Assembly: GCA_027038835.1 (NCBI GenBank)
Contig: JALWGC010000016.1
Coordinates: forward strand, 1-64,000
DNA length: 64,000 nt
Direction: 5' to 3'
Source of the DNA: Helicobacteraceae bacterium
GTDB lineage: Bacteria; Campylobacterota; Campylobacteria; Campylobacterales; Sulfurimonadaceae
The translations under genes and the position numbers were made by a program. Within the stretch, counting starts at the first letter, position 1. Each line of letters begins with the position of its first letter. This document shows, piece after piece, positions 23,109 through 32,874 of the stretch. The notes beneath the pieces are model-generated. The model ran no database searches. It saw only the letters and a list, made by a program, of their open reading frames with translations, and was not told the DNA's origin.

Positions 23109-24145
23109 TCGTCTTTGAGTTTTTCGTAGGTGTTTTGGAACTTTTCGAGATTCGCTTCGAAAAGCTCTATGAGTTTTGGATCGAACATAATCCCTTTTTG
23201 GGAAATTATATACTCAACGGCTTCATCGAAGCTCCACGCTTCCTTGTAGGACCTTTTGTTCGTCAAAGCGTCCAAAACATCCGCTATACACACAATCCGC
23301 CCCTCTATGCTGATCTCTTCCTCTTTGAGCCCATAAGGGTATCCGCTACCGTCCCAGTGTTCGTGGTGCTCTTTTGCGATCACGCCGCACAAACGCAACA
23401 AAGGTTGCTTCGTTTTACTAAAAATCTTGTACCCTATCTCGGCATGGGTTTGCATGATTTTCCATTCTTCCTCGTCAAGTTGCGTCGGCTTGTTCAAGAT
23501 GGCATCGGGAATGGCGACTTTTCCGGCATCGTGAAACGGTGCCGCTTTGTAGATCATCTCCACTTGTTCCTCTTCCAAACCATAAAGTTCGGCAAGTGTT
23601 TTCGCATACGTCGCCACTCGCAAAACGTGCCTTCCGGTGTCGTCATCGCGCGTTTCCATGATTTTACCCAACGTAAGCACCATCTCCTCTTGCGTGGTTT
23701 GTAGTTCGCTGTTGAGCTGTTTTATTTGCGAAACCGCTTCATCGACCCGCTCTTCGAGGCTATGTTGATAGTCGGCTAAGTCGAGATGGTTTTTCACCCG
23801 CGCTATCACCTCTTCGTTGGCGAAGGGTTTTGCTATGAAATCGACTCCACCTTTTCGAAACGCTTCCACTTTCGCTTCGGTATCGCTGTGAGCGCTTATG
23901 AAAATGATGGGAATCGAAGCGCTTTTTTCGTTTCGTTTGAGCCTTGCGGCCACTTCATAGCCACTCATCCCCGGCATCTCGATATCCAGAAGTATCAAAT
24001 CGGGCTTTTTCGCTTCGACGGACGCGAGAGCTATCTCACCGCTCATCGCCATACGTGTTTTATACCCCTTCTTTTTCAAAAAACTGTCTAAAAGTTCCAG
24101 ATTCTCTTTTCGATCATCTACCAATAAAATCTCTTTGTTGTGCAT
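23105..24145 (-). CDS. Response regulator with HD-GYP phosphodiesterase domain
   Basis: 346 residues. The receiver domain has D10/D11, phospho-acceptor D54 (LILLDIEMPG) and K in AKPFAN. A short coiled linker leads to an HD-GYP domain: FHDAGKVAIPDAIL (HD pair with the lid), then EHHEHWDGSGYPYGLKEEEIS, the intact HHExxDGxGYP signature. HD-GYP enzymes hydrolyse c-di-GMP. Receiver phosphorylation probably controls activity. The hybrid kinase at 18.4-20.9 kb is a candidate partner. Because a cyclic-dinucleotide riboswitch lies 6 kb away, the enzyme may change expression of the CAP lipoprotein. That link is inference. Confidence 0.92.
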   Translation of the reverse strand: MHNKEILLVDDRKENLELLDSFLKKKGYKTRMAMSGEIALASVEAKKPDLILLDIEMPGMSGYEVAARLKRNEKSASIPIIFISAHSDTEAKVEAFRKGGVDFIAKPFANEEVIARVKNHLDLADYQHSLEERVDEAVSQIKQLNSELQTTQEEMVLTLGKIMETRDDDTGRHVLRVATYAKTLAELYGLEEEQVEMIYKAAPFHDAGKVAIPDAILNKPTQLDEEEWKIMQTHAEIGYKIFSKTKQPLLRLCGVIAKEHHEHWDGSGYPYGLKEEEISIEGRIVCIADVLDALTNKRSYKEAWSFDEAVEYIISQKGIMFDPKLIELFEANLEKFQNTYEKLKDD

Positions 24146-24246
24146 GCTAAAAAACCTCTACAATATGTGTGTTATTGTAAACCATTTACATAGAAAAGTC
24201 AATACGACTGTGTTATAATTCTAACAAATTTAAAAAAAGAACGGCC

Positions 24247-24807
24247 GTGGAAGATATTTTCAACAATTTAAGCACATACGGGTACATAGCACTTTTTCTC
24301 TACTCCCTTGGTGGCGGATTTATCGGCATTGTCGCCGCAGGTGTTTTGAGCTATATGGGGAAGATGGATTTATGGACGAGCATCGCCGTCGCATTTGCCG
24401 CAAACGCGCTTGGAGACGTTATGCTTTTTTGGCTCACGCGGTATCAAAAATCGATGATGATGGAGAGCTTGCGAAAACATCGGCGCAAACTCGCGCTTTC
24501 TCACATTTTGATGAAAAAACATGGGGACTGGGTGATTTTCATCCAAAAATTTATCTACGGTCTAAAGACTATCGTCCCTATCGCCATAGCCCTGACGAAA
24601 TACGACTTCAAAAAGTTCACCCTTTTGAACATCGCCGCCGCCGCCGTATGGGCTCTTGCTTTCGGTCTTGCGAGTTATTTTTTCGGCGCGCCGTTAAAAG
24701 CGTTCGCGCTTTTCATACTCCACAACAAATGGCTCGCACCGGTGATACTGGCTCTCTTGGGTGGACTGACATGGTGGTATCTACACCATTTTACGAAAAA
24801 ACGCTAA
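24247..24807 (+). CDS. DedA-family membrane protein
   Basis: 186 residues with several membrane helices and the DedA/SNARE-associated pattern: GGGFIGIVAAGVLSYMG, NALGDVMLFWLTRY, then FIQKFIYGLKTIVPIAIALTKYDFKKF. DedA proteins act in lipid (undecaprenyl phosphate or phospholipid) flipping and envelope stability. The start is GTG 24247, about 28 bases after a TATAAT at 24214-24219. The following ATPase gene begins 12 bases downstream, so they probably share a transcript. Confidence 0.8.
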   Translation: MEDIFNNLSTYGYIALFLYSLGGGFIGIVAAGVLSYMGKMDLWTSIAVAFAANALGDVMLFWLTRYQKSMMMESLRKHRRKLALSHILMKKHGDWVIFIQKFIYGLKTIVPIAIALTKYDFKKFTLLNIAAAAVWALAFGLASYFFGAPLKAFALFILHNKWLAPVILALLGGLTWWYLHHFTKKR

Positions 24808-24819
24808 AAAAGGTATAAA

Positions 24820-27186
24820 ATGGAAAATGCCCAAATTTTCGAAAAACTCGACCTTTTCTATCTTGGCAAAAAGGTAGATGCAACCACCAAGGAAACGACC
24901 CAAGAACCGCTTTTGGCGAAAAACAAGAACTTCACCACCCACAGCGCCATCATAGGGATGACGGGAAGCGGTAAAACCGGACTTGGTATCGGCATCATCG
25001 AAGAAGCGGTTTTGGACAAAATCCCCTGTATCGTCATCGACCCAAAAGGGGACATGGGCAACCTTTTGCTAGCGTTTGACGATTTCGATTTCAAAAAATT
25101 CCTCCCATGGGTCGATGAAAACGTCGCCGCTCAAAAAGGTCTAAGCAAAGAGGAGTTCGCAAAAAAAACAGCCCAAACTTGGAAAAAGGGGCTGGCATCG
25201 TTCTCTCAAGACGGCAAACGCGTCAAACGGTTCAAAGAGGGAGCCGAGTTCACCATCTACACCCCCGGAAGCAGTAGCGGTGTGGGTATCTCGATTCTCG
25301 ATTCTTTCAAAGCCCCAAGCCAAGAGGTCATAGAAGACATCGACACCTACAACTACCTTCTAAGCGCAACGACATCTTCCGTTCTCGCACTTATCGCCAA
25401 AGAGGATTCCATCAACTCCAAAGAGGCCATATTGCTTTCGAACATCTTCAACTACGCTTGGAAAAAAGGGATAGATTTGAGTCTCGAGGAGCTCATAGGT
25501 TTCATCGCTTCGCCCCCGTTTAAAAAAATCGGCGTGATGCAGCTCAAAGAGTTCTACCCCCAAAACGAAAGGATGCGTCTTGCTTTCGCACTGAACAACA
25601 TCGTCGCTTCGCCTACGTTCGCATCATGGCTAAAGGGTGTCGAGCTCGATATAGACAAACTCCTTTACACAAAAGATGCAAAACCAAAAGTCTCCATCCT
25701 CAATATCGCGCACCTCAACGACAATGAACGGATGTTCTTCATCACCCTCTTTCTCAACAAATACATAAGCTGGATGCGAACGCAAGGGGGAAGCTCCTCG
25801 CTAAGGACACTTTTGTACATGGACGAGATATACGGCTATTTCCCCTCCACCTCCAACCCCCCGAGCAAAGCTCCTATGCTTTTGCTGCTCAAACAGGCAA
25901 GGGCGTTTGGAGTGGGCGTCGTCCTCTCGACGCAAAATCCGGTCGATTTGGACTACAAAGGGCTCTCGAATATCGGGAACTGGTTCATAGGCAGATTGCA
26001 GACAAAACAAGATATTGATAGAGTCGCCGGCGGGCTTATGAAGTCGGGTTCGGTGATGAGCAAAAGCGTTATCGAAGAGCTACTTGCAAATCTGCCAAAA
26101 AGGGTGTTTCTCTTCAAATCCGCCCATAGGGACGACATAGAGCTTTTTACGACAAGATGGGTGCTGAGTTACCTCAAAGGACCGCTGACAAAAGAGGAAA
26201 TCAAACACCTTATGCAGGAGAAAAAATCGCTGCTTACAAACCAAAGCGGTAAAAAACAAATGCCCAAACAAGGGGAAAAGACTACGACAAAACCGCCTGT
26301 TAGCGAGGATATACAAGAGTATTTCTACATCAGCGACGTGACCGACCCCGCTCCAAGATTACACCCTTGTCTTGTCGCCAACGCCACCGTTTTCTACCAC
26401 GACGGTAGAAGAAACATCGACGCTACGAAAACCTTTGCCTACAAATACCGACTTGGGAAAAACGACACGAAAATAGCTTGGGAGGAGGAAGAGGAAAACG
26501 AAGACGATTTCGACCTTTACAGCACCAAATACCCCACAAACGCCGAGTTTATGCAACTTCCGGAATTTTTCAAAGAGATAAAAAACGCCAAAACACTGCA
26601 AAAAGCGTTTGTAGAGCATCTCTACCGCACAAAAAAACTCACACTTTACAAAGCCCCCAAATACAAACTCGAATCGACACCCCATGAAAGCCTCGAAGCG
26701 TTCAAAATACGCCTACTTGCGCTTCTAAGGGCGAAAAAAGAGGAAGAAACGGAGAAACTAAGAGCGAAATTCGCCAAAAAAGAAGCGGTGTTGCAAAGAC
26801 GCCTTCAACGAGCCCTAAGCAAACTCGAAAAAGAGCAAGAGGAGTTGAAAGAACAAACCACATCGACCCTTTTTAATTTCGGTATGACCATACTCGATGC
26901 TTTTTTGGGAACCAAACGAACCAAAAGAAGCACCATCACAAAAGCCGGCACCACTTTGAAAAAAGCCGGAAAAATTTACGGTGAAAAAAACGACGTAGAA
27001 CGAGCGCAAAAGGCGCTCGAAGCGGTGCAAGAAGAGATAGAAGCTCTCCAAGAGAGTCTCGAAGAAGCCGTTTTGGCACTCGATGAACAATTCGACATCG
27101 ATACCGTCGAAATCAAGGAGTTTTTTATCAAACCGAAAAAATCCAACATCACAGACGTACAGCTCGCCCTGTTGTGGGAGGAGTGA
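24820..27186 (+). CDS. HerA-type ATP-binding protein at the head of a Bat operon
   Basis: 788 residues. Walker A GMTGSGKTG (about 46-54), IDPKGDMGN, a Walker B region TLLYMDEIYGYFP, and the QARAFGVGVVLSTQNPVDLDYKGL stretch match large HerA/YjgR-like ATPases (DUF87/DUF853 type). A C-terminal coiled coil spans about 640-780. No membrane segment is visible. Its stop overlaps the start region of the BatA-like gene, so it belongs to that operon. The role is unknown. It occupies the place where a MoxR-type AAA+ ATPase usually sits in Bat operons. Confidence 0.8.
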   Translation: MENAQIFEKLDLFYLGKKVDATTKETTQEPLLAKNKNFTTHSAIIGMTGSGKTGLGIGIIEEAVLDKIPCIVIDPKGDMGNLLLAFDDFDFKKFLPWVDENVAAQKGLSKEEFAKKTAQTWKKGLASFSQDGKRVKRFKEGAEFTIYTPGSSSGVGISILDSFKAPSQEVIEDIDTYNYLLSATTSSVLALIAKEDSINSKEAILLSNIFNYAWKKGIDLSLEELIGFIASPPFKKIGVMQLKEFYPQNERMRLAFALNNIVASPTFASWLKGVELDIDKLLYTKDAKPKVSILNIAHLNDNERMFFITLFLNKYISWMRTQGGSSSLRTLLYMDEIYGYFPSTSNPPSKAPMLLLLKQARAFGVGVVLSTQNPVDLDYKGLSNIGNWFIGRLQTKQDIDRVAGGLMKSGSVMSKSVIEELLANLPKRVFLFKSAHRDDIELFTTRWVLSYLKGPLTKEEIKHLMQEKKSLLTNQSGKKQMPKQGEKTTTKPPVSEDIQEYFYISDVTDPAPRLHPCLVANATVFYHDGRRNIDATKTFAYKYRLGKNDTKIAWEEEEENEDDFDLYSTKYPTNAEFMQLPEFFKEIKNAKTLQKAFVEHLYRTKKLTLYKAPKYKLESTPHESLEAFKIRLLALLRAKKEEETEKLRAKFAKKEAVLQRRLQRALSKLEKEQEELKEQTTSTLFNFGMTILDAFLGTKRTKRSTITKAGTTLKKAGKIYGEKNDVERAQKALEAVQEEIEALQESLEEAVLALDEQFDIDTVEIKEFFIKPKKSNITDVQLALLWEE

Positions 27187-28103
27187 GAGAGGATATTTTG
27201 AGCCACTTCGAATTCGAGCATCTTTCCTTTTTCGCATTGCTCCCGCTTGTGATTTGTTTTTACAAATGCCCAAGCGTCATCAAAAAAACCATCTTCCCCC
27301 ACACCCGTTTTTTCGGCAAACGTACTTCACTCATAAACAAGGAGAAACTGCTTAATTCTCTCATTTTCACGCTGCTTCTTAGCGCTCTTGCCAAGCCCGT
27401 GAGTTACGATGCCAAAATAGCCAACAACCGCAAAGGGCGCGACCTCGTATTCGTACTCGATACCAGCGGCTCTATGAACGAAAGCGGGTACAGCAAAGAG
27501 GAAAACGACCTTGGCAAATTCGACATTCTCAAAAACCTCATCGGCGCTTTCATCACCAAACGCCACGACGACAATGTCGGTGTTTGCGTTTTTGGGACAT
27601 TCGCTTTTTGCAGCGTACCGCTGACATACGACACGGAAGCGGTGCGGTTTTTACTGCGGTTTTTGGAAGTGGGTATAGCCGGAGAGAGTACCGCCATAGG
27701 GGACGGGCTGTGGAGCGCACTCGATTCGCTCGCAAAAGGAGATGCCAAAGAAAAAGTGATTCTCCTTCTAACCGATGGATACCAAAACAGCGGTGCACAC
27801 TCCATCGCCCAAGCGGTAGAGCGAGCCAAGAAGACAAAAACGAAAATCTACACCGTCGGCATAGGGGAAAAAAGCGATTACGATGCGAACCTTTTGGACA
27901 AAATAGCCCAACAGACCCATGCCAAAAGTTTTCAAGCCAAAAACGCCAAAGAGCTCGAAGCGGTTTACGAAGAGCTCGACACCCTCGAACCAAGCCCCAT
28001 CCGCTCCCAAGGGTATCTCAACCGGCACGAGCTCTTTACTTTCGCACTTGCTGCGGCGTTTTTGCTGCTGTTGTTTCTACTGCATAAAAAGGCGCGAACA
28101 TGA
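27183..28103 (+). CDS. BatA-like von Willebrand A membrane protein
   Basis: About 307 residues with membrane segments near both ends and a VWA domain between them. The metal-binding MIDAS is intact: DTSGSMNE, T in GESTAIGDGLWSAL, and D in LLTDGYQNSG. Family members are inner-membrane proteins of Bacteroides aerotolerance-type operons and are thought to form envelope complexes. The true start is uncertain: GTG 27174, GTG 27183 or a TTG near 27197 are all in frame, and the last has the best-placed AGAGGA. It overlaps the next gene by four bases. Confidence 0.82.
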   Translation: MREDILSHFEFEHLSFFALLPLVICFYKCPSVIKKTIFPHTRFFGKRTSLINKEKLLNSLIFTLLLSALAKPVSYDAKIANNRKGRDLVFVLDTSGSMNESGYSKEENDLGKFDILKNLIGAFITKRHDDNVGVCVFGTFAFCSVPLTYDTEAVRFLLRFLEVGIAGESTAIGDGLWSALDSLAKGDAKEKVILLLTDGYQNSGAHSIAQAVERAKKTKTKIYTVGIGEKSDYDANLLDKIAQQTHAKSFQAKNAKELEAVYEELDTLEPSPIRSQGYLNRHELFTFALAAAFLLLLFLLHKKART

Positions 28104-29644
28104 CGTTTTTGAACCTTTGGGCACTTTTTGCGCTTTTGCCGTTGTGGCTACTTTATCGCCGACAAGCCAAAAACACGACCAAGCAGATACGCCTTTTGTT
28201 TTTGACGCTGTTTTTCATAGTTATCGCGCTCGCTCGTCCGGCACTCCAAAACGAACCGACAAAACGAAGCTTCTATTCGCAAGATTTCATCATAGCGCTG
28301 GATGCCTCTTACTCCATGATGGCAGACGACATAAAACCGACACGTTTTCTCGCAGCGAAAAAAGCGATAAAAAAACTGTTGCGACTCCATCCAAAAGACC
28401 GTTTCACTTTGTTTCTCTTCACCTCCAACGCGCTACTTGTCTCGCCTCCGACAACCGATACCGAAATAGCCTACAACGCTCTCGATGCACTCAACCCGGA
28501 ATATATCCTGACTAAAAGCACGAGCCTTGAAAACCTCTTTTTGAGTCTTGCGAAGGTGTCCAACGCACCCAAAAAGCTCATCCTCTTCACCGACGGTGGA
28601 GAAGAAAGCGACATCACCAAACTTGTCGCCGTTTTGAAAAACGCACACATCACCCCCTACATCGTCGCGACCGCTACACACAAAGGCGCTCCTCTGCGCA
28701 AAGATGGAGGCTATTTGAAAAACGATTCTGGGATGTTGGTCGTCTCACGTATCAACCCTGCACTCGAAGAGATAGCCGCACTTACCAAAGGCAAATACTA
28801 CGAATTAAGCACTCTGGATGTCGTAAACGAACTCTCAAACGACATTACCGACACTTCGAAAAAAAAACGAAACGAATTCGAAGTGCGCGGCTACACGGAG
28901 CTTTATAGCTACTTTCTCTTTGTAGCTACGGTGCTTTTTTTTCTCGCGACGACGAAATTTCACCAAGCGTTGCCGTTACTCTCGCTTACGCTTCTCCCGT
29001 ATGTGGCAAAAGCGGGAGTGCTCGATTTTCACTACCTCGACAAAGCCAACAGCGCCATCGAAGCGAAAAACTACGAAAAAGCGCTTAGCTACTATGCCAA
29101 AATAACCCAAACACCCCAAAGCCGCTACAACTCGGCAAACCTCTACTACCGTCTTGGAAAATACCGCGACGCTCTTAGGCTCTATGCAAGCATCAAAACA
29201 CCCAATCGCAAACTCAAAGCCGCCATTTTTTTCAACATGGGCAACTGTGCGGCGAAAATGAAAAAATACGACATCGCCAGACGCTACTACCGCTACACGC
29301 TCGCTCTTACGCCAAACGACGAACAAGCACTTGAGAATCTCCACACCCTCCAACGCCTACATCTACATGACCAAAGAACGAAACGTCCAAAACTCCAACA
29401 AAGAGGCGATGCGAAACGGCAAAACCGGCGAACCAAGTCCAACACAAATACGAACAACAAAAACAAAAACGGCTCTTCGAACCGCTCCGCTTCCCAAAGT
29501 ACCGGTGGCGGCGGTGCGAAAAAGAGCAAACGACAAAACGGCACCATAGTACATACACGCAACAAAAACAACAACTTTAGATTCGGCTACAAAGCCTACG
29601 AGCTTATAAACAAAGGATACGCAGATGAAAAACGACCTTGGTAG
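28100..29644 (+). CDS. BatB/BatC-like fusion: VWA plus TPR membrane protein
   Basis: 514 residues. The N-terminus has two membrane helices and a VWA domain (IIALDASYSMMADDIKPTR, FLFTS, LILFTDGGEE). A third membrane region (about 275-310) leads to a TPR part (AIEAKNYEKALSYYAKI, FNMGNCAAKMKKYDIARRYYRYTLALTPND) and a basic Asn/Lys-rich tail. In other bacteria the VWA and TPR parts are separate BatB and BatC proteins. Here they are one chain. It overlaps both neighbours, which indicates strict co-translation. Confidence 0.85.
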   Translation: MTFLNLWALFALLPLWLLYRRQAKNTTKQIRLLFLTLFFIVIALARPALQNEPTKRSFYSQDFIIALDASYSMMADDIKPTRFLAAKKAIKKLLRLHPKDRFTLFLFTSNALLVSPPTTDTEIAYNALDALNPEYILTKSTSLENLFLSLAKVSNAPKKLILFTDGGEESDITKLVAVLKNAHITPYIVATATHKGAPLRKDGGYLKNDSGMLVVSRINPALEEIAALTKGKYYELSTLDVVNELSNDITDTSKKKRNEFEVRGYTELYSYFLFVATVLFFLATTKFHQALPLLSLTLLPYVAKAGVLDFHYLDKANSAIEAKNYEKALSYYAKITQTPQSRYNSANLYYRLGKYRDALRLYASIKTPNRKLKAAIFFNMGNCAAKMKKYDIARRYYRYTLALTPNDEQALENLHTLQRLHLHDQRTKRPKLQQRGDAKRQNRRTKSNTNTNNKNKNGSSNRSASQSTGGGGAKKSKRQNGTIVHTRNKNNNFRFGYKAYELINKGYADEKRPW

Positions 29645-30896
29645 AGCTATCTTCTTTTTACTTTCTTTTCTCCCCCTTGCGGCTTTTGGCGACCCTTTGG
29701 CCACTTACGAACTACAAGCAAGCAACCAAAACCCATACCTCAAAGAGGCGGTGGAAGTAACCATTACCACCCGGCAAACAGACCACACTCATGTGATGTT
29801 CTTTTTCGTAAAACCGAAAAAAAGCGACGCATACAAGGCGATTTTTTTAAACAAGGAGATTCAAGACAAGGGATACCACGACTCAAGTGCCGTTTTTCGT
29901 TTCGTAATCTTTCCTTTACAACCAAAAAAAGCTCTGGAAGTGAAGTTCGACTTCACCGTCAAAACCGCAAGCGACGACGCGGTCGCCAAAGCTTATGTCG
30001 AAGACCATGACGATAGTGTCGGCATCGACCTCCAAGCGACCCCAATTGCCATAAATCCTCTTGTGCTGGAGGTAAAACCCCTGCAAAAACCGGTATCGCT
30101 CGTTGGGGATTTCACCCTCACACCCGCCATAGACACCCAAACGATCAACCAATACCAAAGCGTGAACCTGCGCTACAAACTCCAAGGAAAAGGGTACTTC
30201 GAACACTTACCGTTTTTCGACTCCATCGAAGGTGCGAGCGTTTTCAAAGATGTGATCACGCTGAAAAACCGCCTCACCCCAAAAGGGTACGAGATAGAGC
30301 GAGAATACCTCTACGCAATCAGCGCGAAAAAAAGTTTTACGATACCTCATATAAAAATAGAAGCGTTCAATCCGCATACCCAAAAATATTACACGCTTAG
30401 CGCTCCTTCTTTTACCGTTGACGTCCAACCCATAGACACATCAAAACTGCTCGATAACGAAGAGGTTCCAAAAAACGAACCGCTTGTGCGCATAGAAACG
30501 CTACAAACCCTTTTTGGCTACGCTTTGGTTTTTTTCCTTGGCTACTACAGCGCCAAACTCCGCGCCGACAAAGAACCAAGACCGAAACGGATCGCACTTG
30601 GTGAAAAACTGCAAAACGCTAAAACGCCAAAAGAGCTGATGCTTCTTTTGCTCAGCGACTACCAAGACCACCCAAAAACCAAAGAGTTCGTCGATACACT
30701 CGAAGTGATGATACATGACAAAACCACCAAAAACTTCGACACCCTCAAAAAAAAGGTTCTAAAATCACTCGCACCGCAACAAGAAGAGATAGTGAAAAAA
30801 AGGCGTTTTGATGTCGCAGCGAGCGTAGTGGTAAAAACAGGGGAGATTGTACGAAAAATATGGCGTTTACGACCCCGCAAACGGGAGTCGCGTTAG
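29625..30896 (+). CDS. BatD-like membrane protein
   Basis: 423 residues: signal peptide (to AFGDP), repeated beta-sandwich modules (ELQASNQNPYLKEAVEVTI, VNLRYKLQGKGYFEHLPFF) as in BatD, one membrane helix at about 295-312 (FGYALVFFLGYYSAKL) and a basic cytoplasmic tail. It overlaps the BatB/C fusion by 20 bases and completes the operon. The porin gene on the opposite strand ends within its last codons. Confidence 0.8.
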   Translation: MKNDLGRAIFFLLSFLPLAAFGDPLATYELQASNQNPYLKEAVEVTITTRQTDHTHVMFFFVKPKKSDAYKAIFLNKEIQDKGYHDSSAVFRFVIFPLQPKKALEVKFDFTVKTASDDAVAKAYVEDHDDSVGIDLQATPIAINPLVLEVKPLQKPVSLVGDFTLTPAIDTQTINQYQSVNLRYKLQGKGYFEHLPFFDSIEGASVFKDVITLKNRLTPKGYEIEREYLYAISAKKSFTIPHIKIEAFNPHTQKYYTLSAPSFTVDVQPIDTSKLLDNEEVPKNEPLVRIETLQTLFGYALVFFLGYYSAKLRADKEPRPKRIALGEKLQNAKTPKELMLLLLSDYQDHPKTKEFVDTLEVMIHDKTTKNFDTLKKKVLKSLAPQQEEIVKKRRFDVAASVVVKTGEIVRKIWRLRPRKRESR

Positions 30897-32329
30897 AAGT
30901 TGTACGAAAGCAGAACCCTTAGGTTTTTGTTGTTGAAATCCGAACTTGAGCCATCTTCTTTGTTTTTGTCTATAACATAGATGACACCAAGTGTAAACTC
31001 TTCGTTTGGAGTGTATTGCGCTCCTATGTTTTGCTCTACGATATGCGCTTCTTGTGAGCTTGCATCCTCTTCGCCGCTAAAATCTCCATAAGCGTACAAA
31101 AAGCCAAAACCGCTCCATTCGTACACAAAACCGGCAACTACCGCTTGGGCATCTCTGTCATGGGTGATTTCATCGAGTATCATCGCATCCATATTCGTAA
31201 AGAGCGTTCCGCCGCCATAACCGCTGAAACTGTGCTTACCCTCTTGTTTTTGCGCTTTGTTGTAAGCGACGTTGAGCCCAAGACCACCTATGACCAACTC
31301 GCCCATCACACCGTAGATACTCGCTTCGACACCGCTGTTATCCAGCTCTTTTTGTATGAGATACTGCGCACCGCCGTGGAGTTCCACACCCTCTTCCAAA
31401 ACGTACTTTCCAATCGCGTCGATATAAAAAGACTCGTTTCCGTTCGCATCGGCGCCGTTTGCAATGTCGGCTTTGGAAGCGTTGGAAAAACGATAATACC
31501 AAACATTCGCATCGAGATAATCGCTCCCATAAGCGATACCGGCAAAACCGACACCGTCCTTACCGGTTTTTACCCATGCCTCCTCACTGTCAAGACCGGC
31601 ATCCTCCCCTTGCCACTTCGTCAAATACCCCGCCTCTACAAAAACACTCTCGTTTTCGTAACTCGCGACATAAGCTTCGAAGGTATTGGGTATCATCCTT
31701 ATATCGTCGCTATCGGCCAAAGGGGTGTCTATAAGCTGACGACCGGCTCGAAAATCGAACTTGCCGTACCCGTAGTCGATGTAAGCTTGAGTCAATTCGG
31801 TGTACGCACCTTGTGCGCTTGAAAGCTCGTCGTTTCTTTTCCCTTCGTCTGTGTCGCCGCTTGCGAAGCTCAAGTCTTGCGACGTTCTAAAAGCGAAACC
31901 GGCGTTGAACCCTTTGTACTTCGCCAGCTCGTACTTTATCTGCCCGCCAAGTGCCGTGGCATAAGTGTTGGTTTCGTTGTCGTTGTCATAAAGAGAGTAC
32001 ATAGAACGGATGTTTCCACTTACCGTACCGTCTTTGAACATATGTTTGAAACTCTCGACTATATCGAGCGCTTTCTCCTCTTGCTTCGTAACGCTTTGAA
32101 TAGCCTCTCTTACCGAAGCGTTTCTCGAGCGAGCGTCCTTGTCGTTTCGTCCCTCTTTTTGGAGATTTCGCTTGGAAGCATCTACCGTTTTTGGCTCTTT
32201 TTGCACCTCTTTTGCGACACTTTCTATGGCATCTCTTACCGAAGTTTCCCTTTGTTGCGGTGCTTGCGCATACGCACAACTACTCAAAACCGCTATTGCC
32301 GCCAAACTCGTTTGCACGCTTTTTACCAT
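30893..32329 (-). CDS. Outer-membrane porin, OprD-like of Campylobacterota type
   Basis: 478 residues. A signal peptide (ending SSCAYA) is followed by an unusual charged helical prefix with two related segments (ETSVRDAIESVAKEVQ and NASVREAIQSVTKQEE), then a beta-barrel with SGNIRSMYSLYDND, GGQIKYELAKYKGFNAGFAFRTS, FDFRAGRQLIDTPLAD and the closing LLSYNF. This fits the OprD-like porins common in the phylum, used for small solute uptake. The duplicated helical prefix may be a periplasmic coiled-coil anchor. Confidence 0.82.
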   Translation of the reverse strand: MVKSVQTSLAAIAVLSSCAYAQAPQQRETSVRDAIESVAKEVQKEPKTVDASKRNLQKEGRNDKDARSRNASVREAIQSVTKQEEKALDIVESFKHMFKDGTVSGNIRSMYSLYDNDNETNTYATALGGQIKYELAKYKGFNAGFAFRTSQDLSFASGDTDEGKRNDELSSAQGAYTELTQAYIDYGYGKFDFRAGRQLIDTPLADSDDIRMIPNTFEAYVASYENESVFVEAGYLTKWQGEDAGLDSEEAWVKTGKDGVGFAGIAYGSDYLDANVWYYRFSNASKADIANGADANGNESFYIDAIGKYVLEEGVELHGGAQYLIQKELDNSGVEASIYGVMGELVIGGLGLNVAYNKAQKQEGKHSFSGYGGGTLFTNMDAMILDEITHDRDAQAVVAGFVYEWSGFGFLYAYGDFSGEEDASSQEAHIVEQNIGAQYTPNEEFTLGVIYVIDKNKEDGSSSDFNNKNLRVLLSYNF

Positions 32330-32415
32330 ACCTTTTCCTCTATAAATATTTCCGGAATGATACCTTAGAAAAGCTTATTTTTTATTGATAGTGATTATTA
32401 TTTACATAGTATTAT

Positions 32416-32874
32416 TTACATAGTAAAGAAGTCTTCATACACTTTATGAAGGTATTTTTTCGCTTTTTCGGCTTTGTCTATCTTGGTTTGGAATATCTCT
32501 TTGGTCGATGGATATTTCTCCATAAATTCTCTGTAGGTATCGCATTTGGCATCTATGAGTTCCGAAAATACCCCTATCACTTTTTGCATATCTTCAGGCG
32601 TGGCTATCCACTGCATGAACTTTTGAAACATCCGTTCTCGAACATCTATGGCGAACGATTCATCGAGCTGTGAAGCCATATTTTTGAGATCCCATCTCGA
32701 AAAGTAGATGCCGCTTTTTACAGGGGGCATTATCTCGGCGTAAATCGCTTTGAGGTAGTCGGGGTAGTCCTCGTATTCATCCTCGACACAACTTCCGTCA
32801 CTACACTCCATCAAGGTTTGTTGTCTGAGTGCTTCGAATTCGTTTCTAAACTCGTTGATATCTTGTGGTGTCAT
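32416..32874 (-). CDS. Hypothetical accessory protein of the molybdoenzyme operon
   Basis: 152 residues, acidic, all-helical in appearance, with SGIYFSRWDLKNMASQLD in the middle. I do not recognise the family. It overlaps the preceding gene by four bases and is the last gene of the cluster containing TorD-like, ferredoxin and molybdopterin genes. It may be a maturation factor or an unrecognised chaperone. That is positional inference only. Confidence 0.55.
   Translation of the reverse strand: MTPQDINEFRNEFEALRQQTLMECSDGSCVEDEYEDYPDYLKAIYAEIMPPVKSGIYFSRWDLKNMASQLDESFAIDVRERMFQKFMQWIATPEDMQKVIGVFSELIDAKCDTYREFMEKYPSTKEIFQTKIDKAEKAKKYLHKVYEDFFTM

Noticed and set aside
24820-27186. Second HerA-like gene as part of the toxin/defence system
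   Set aside because: It is translated with Bat genes, has the composition of the core genome and has no nuclease neighbour.
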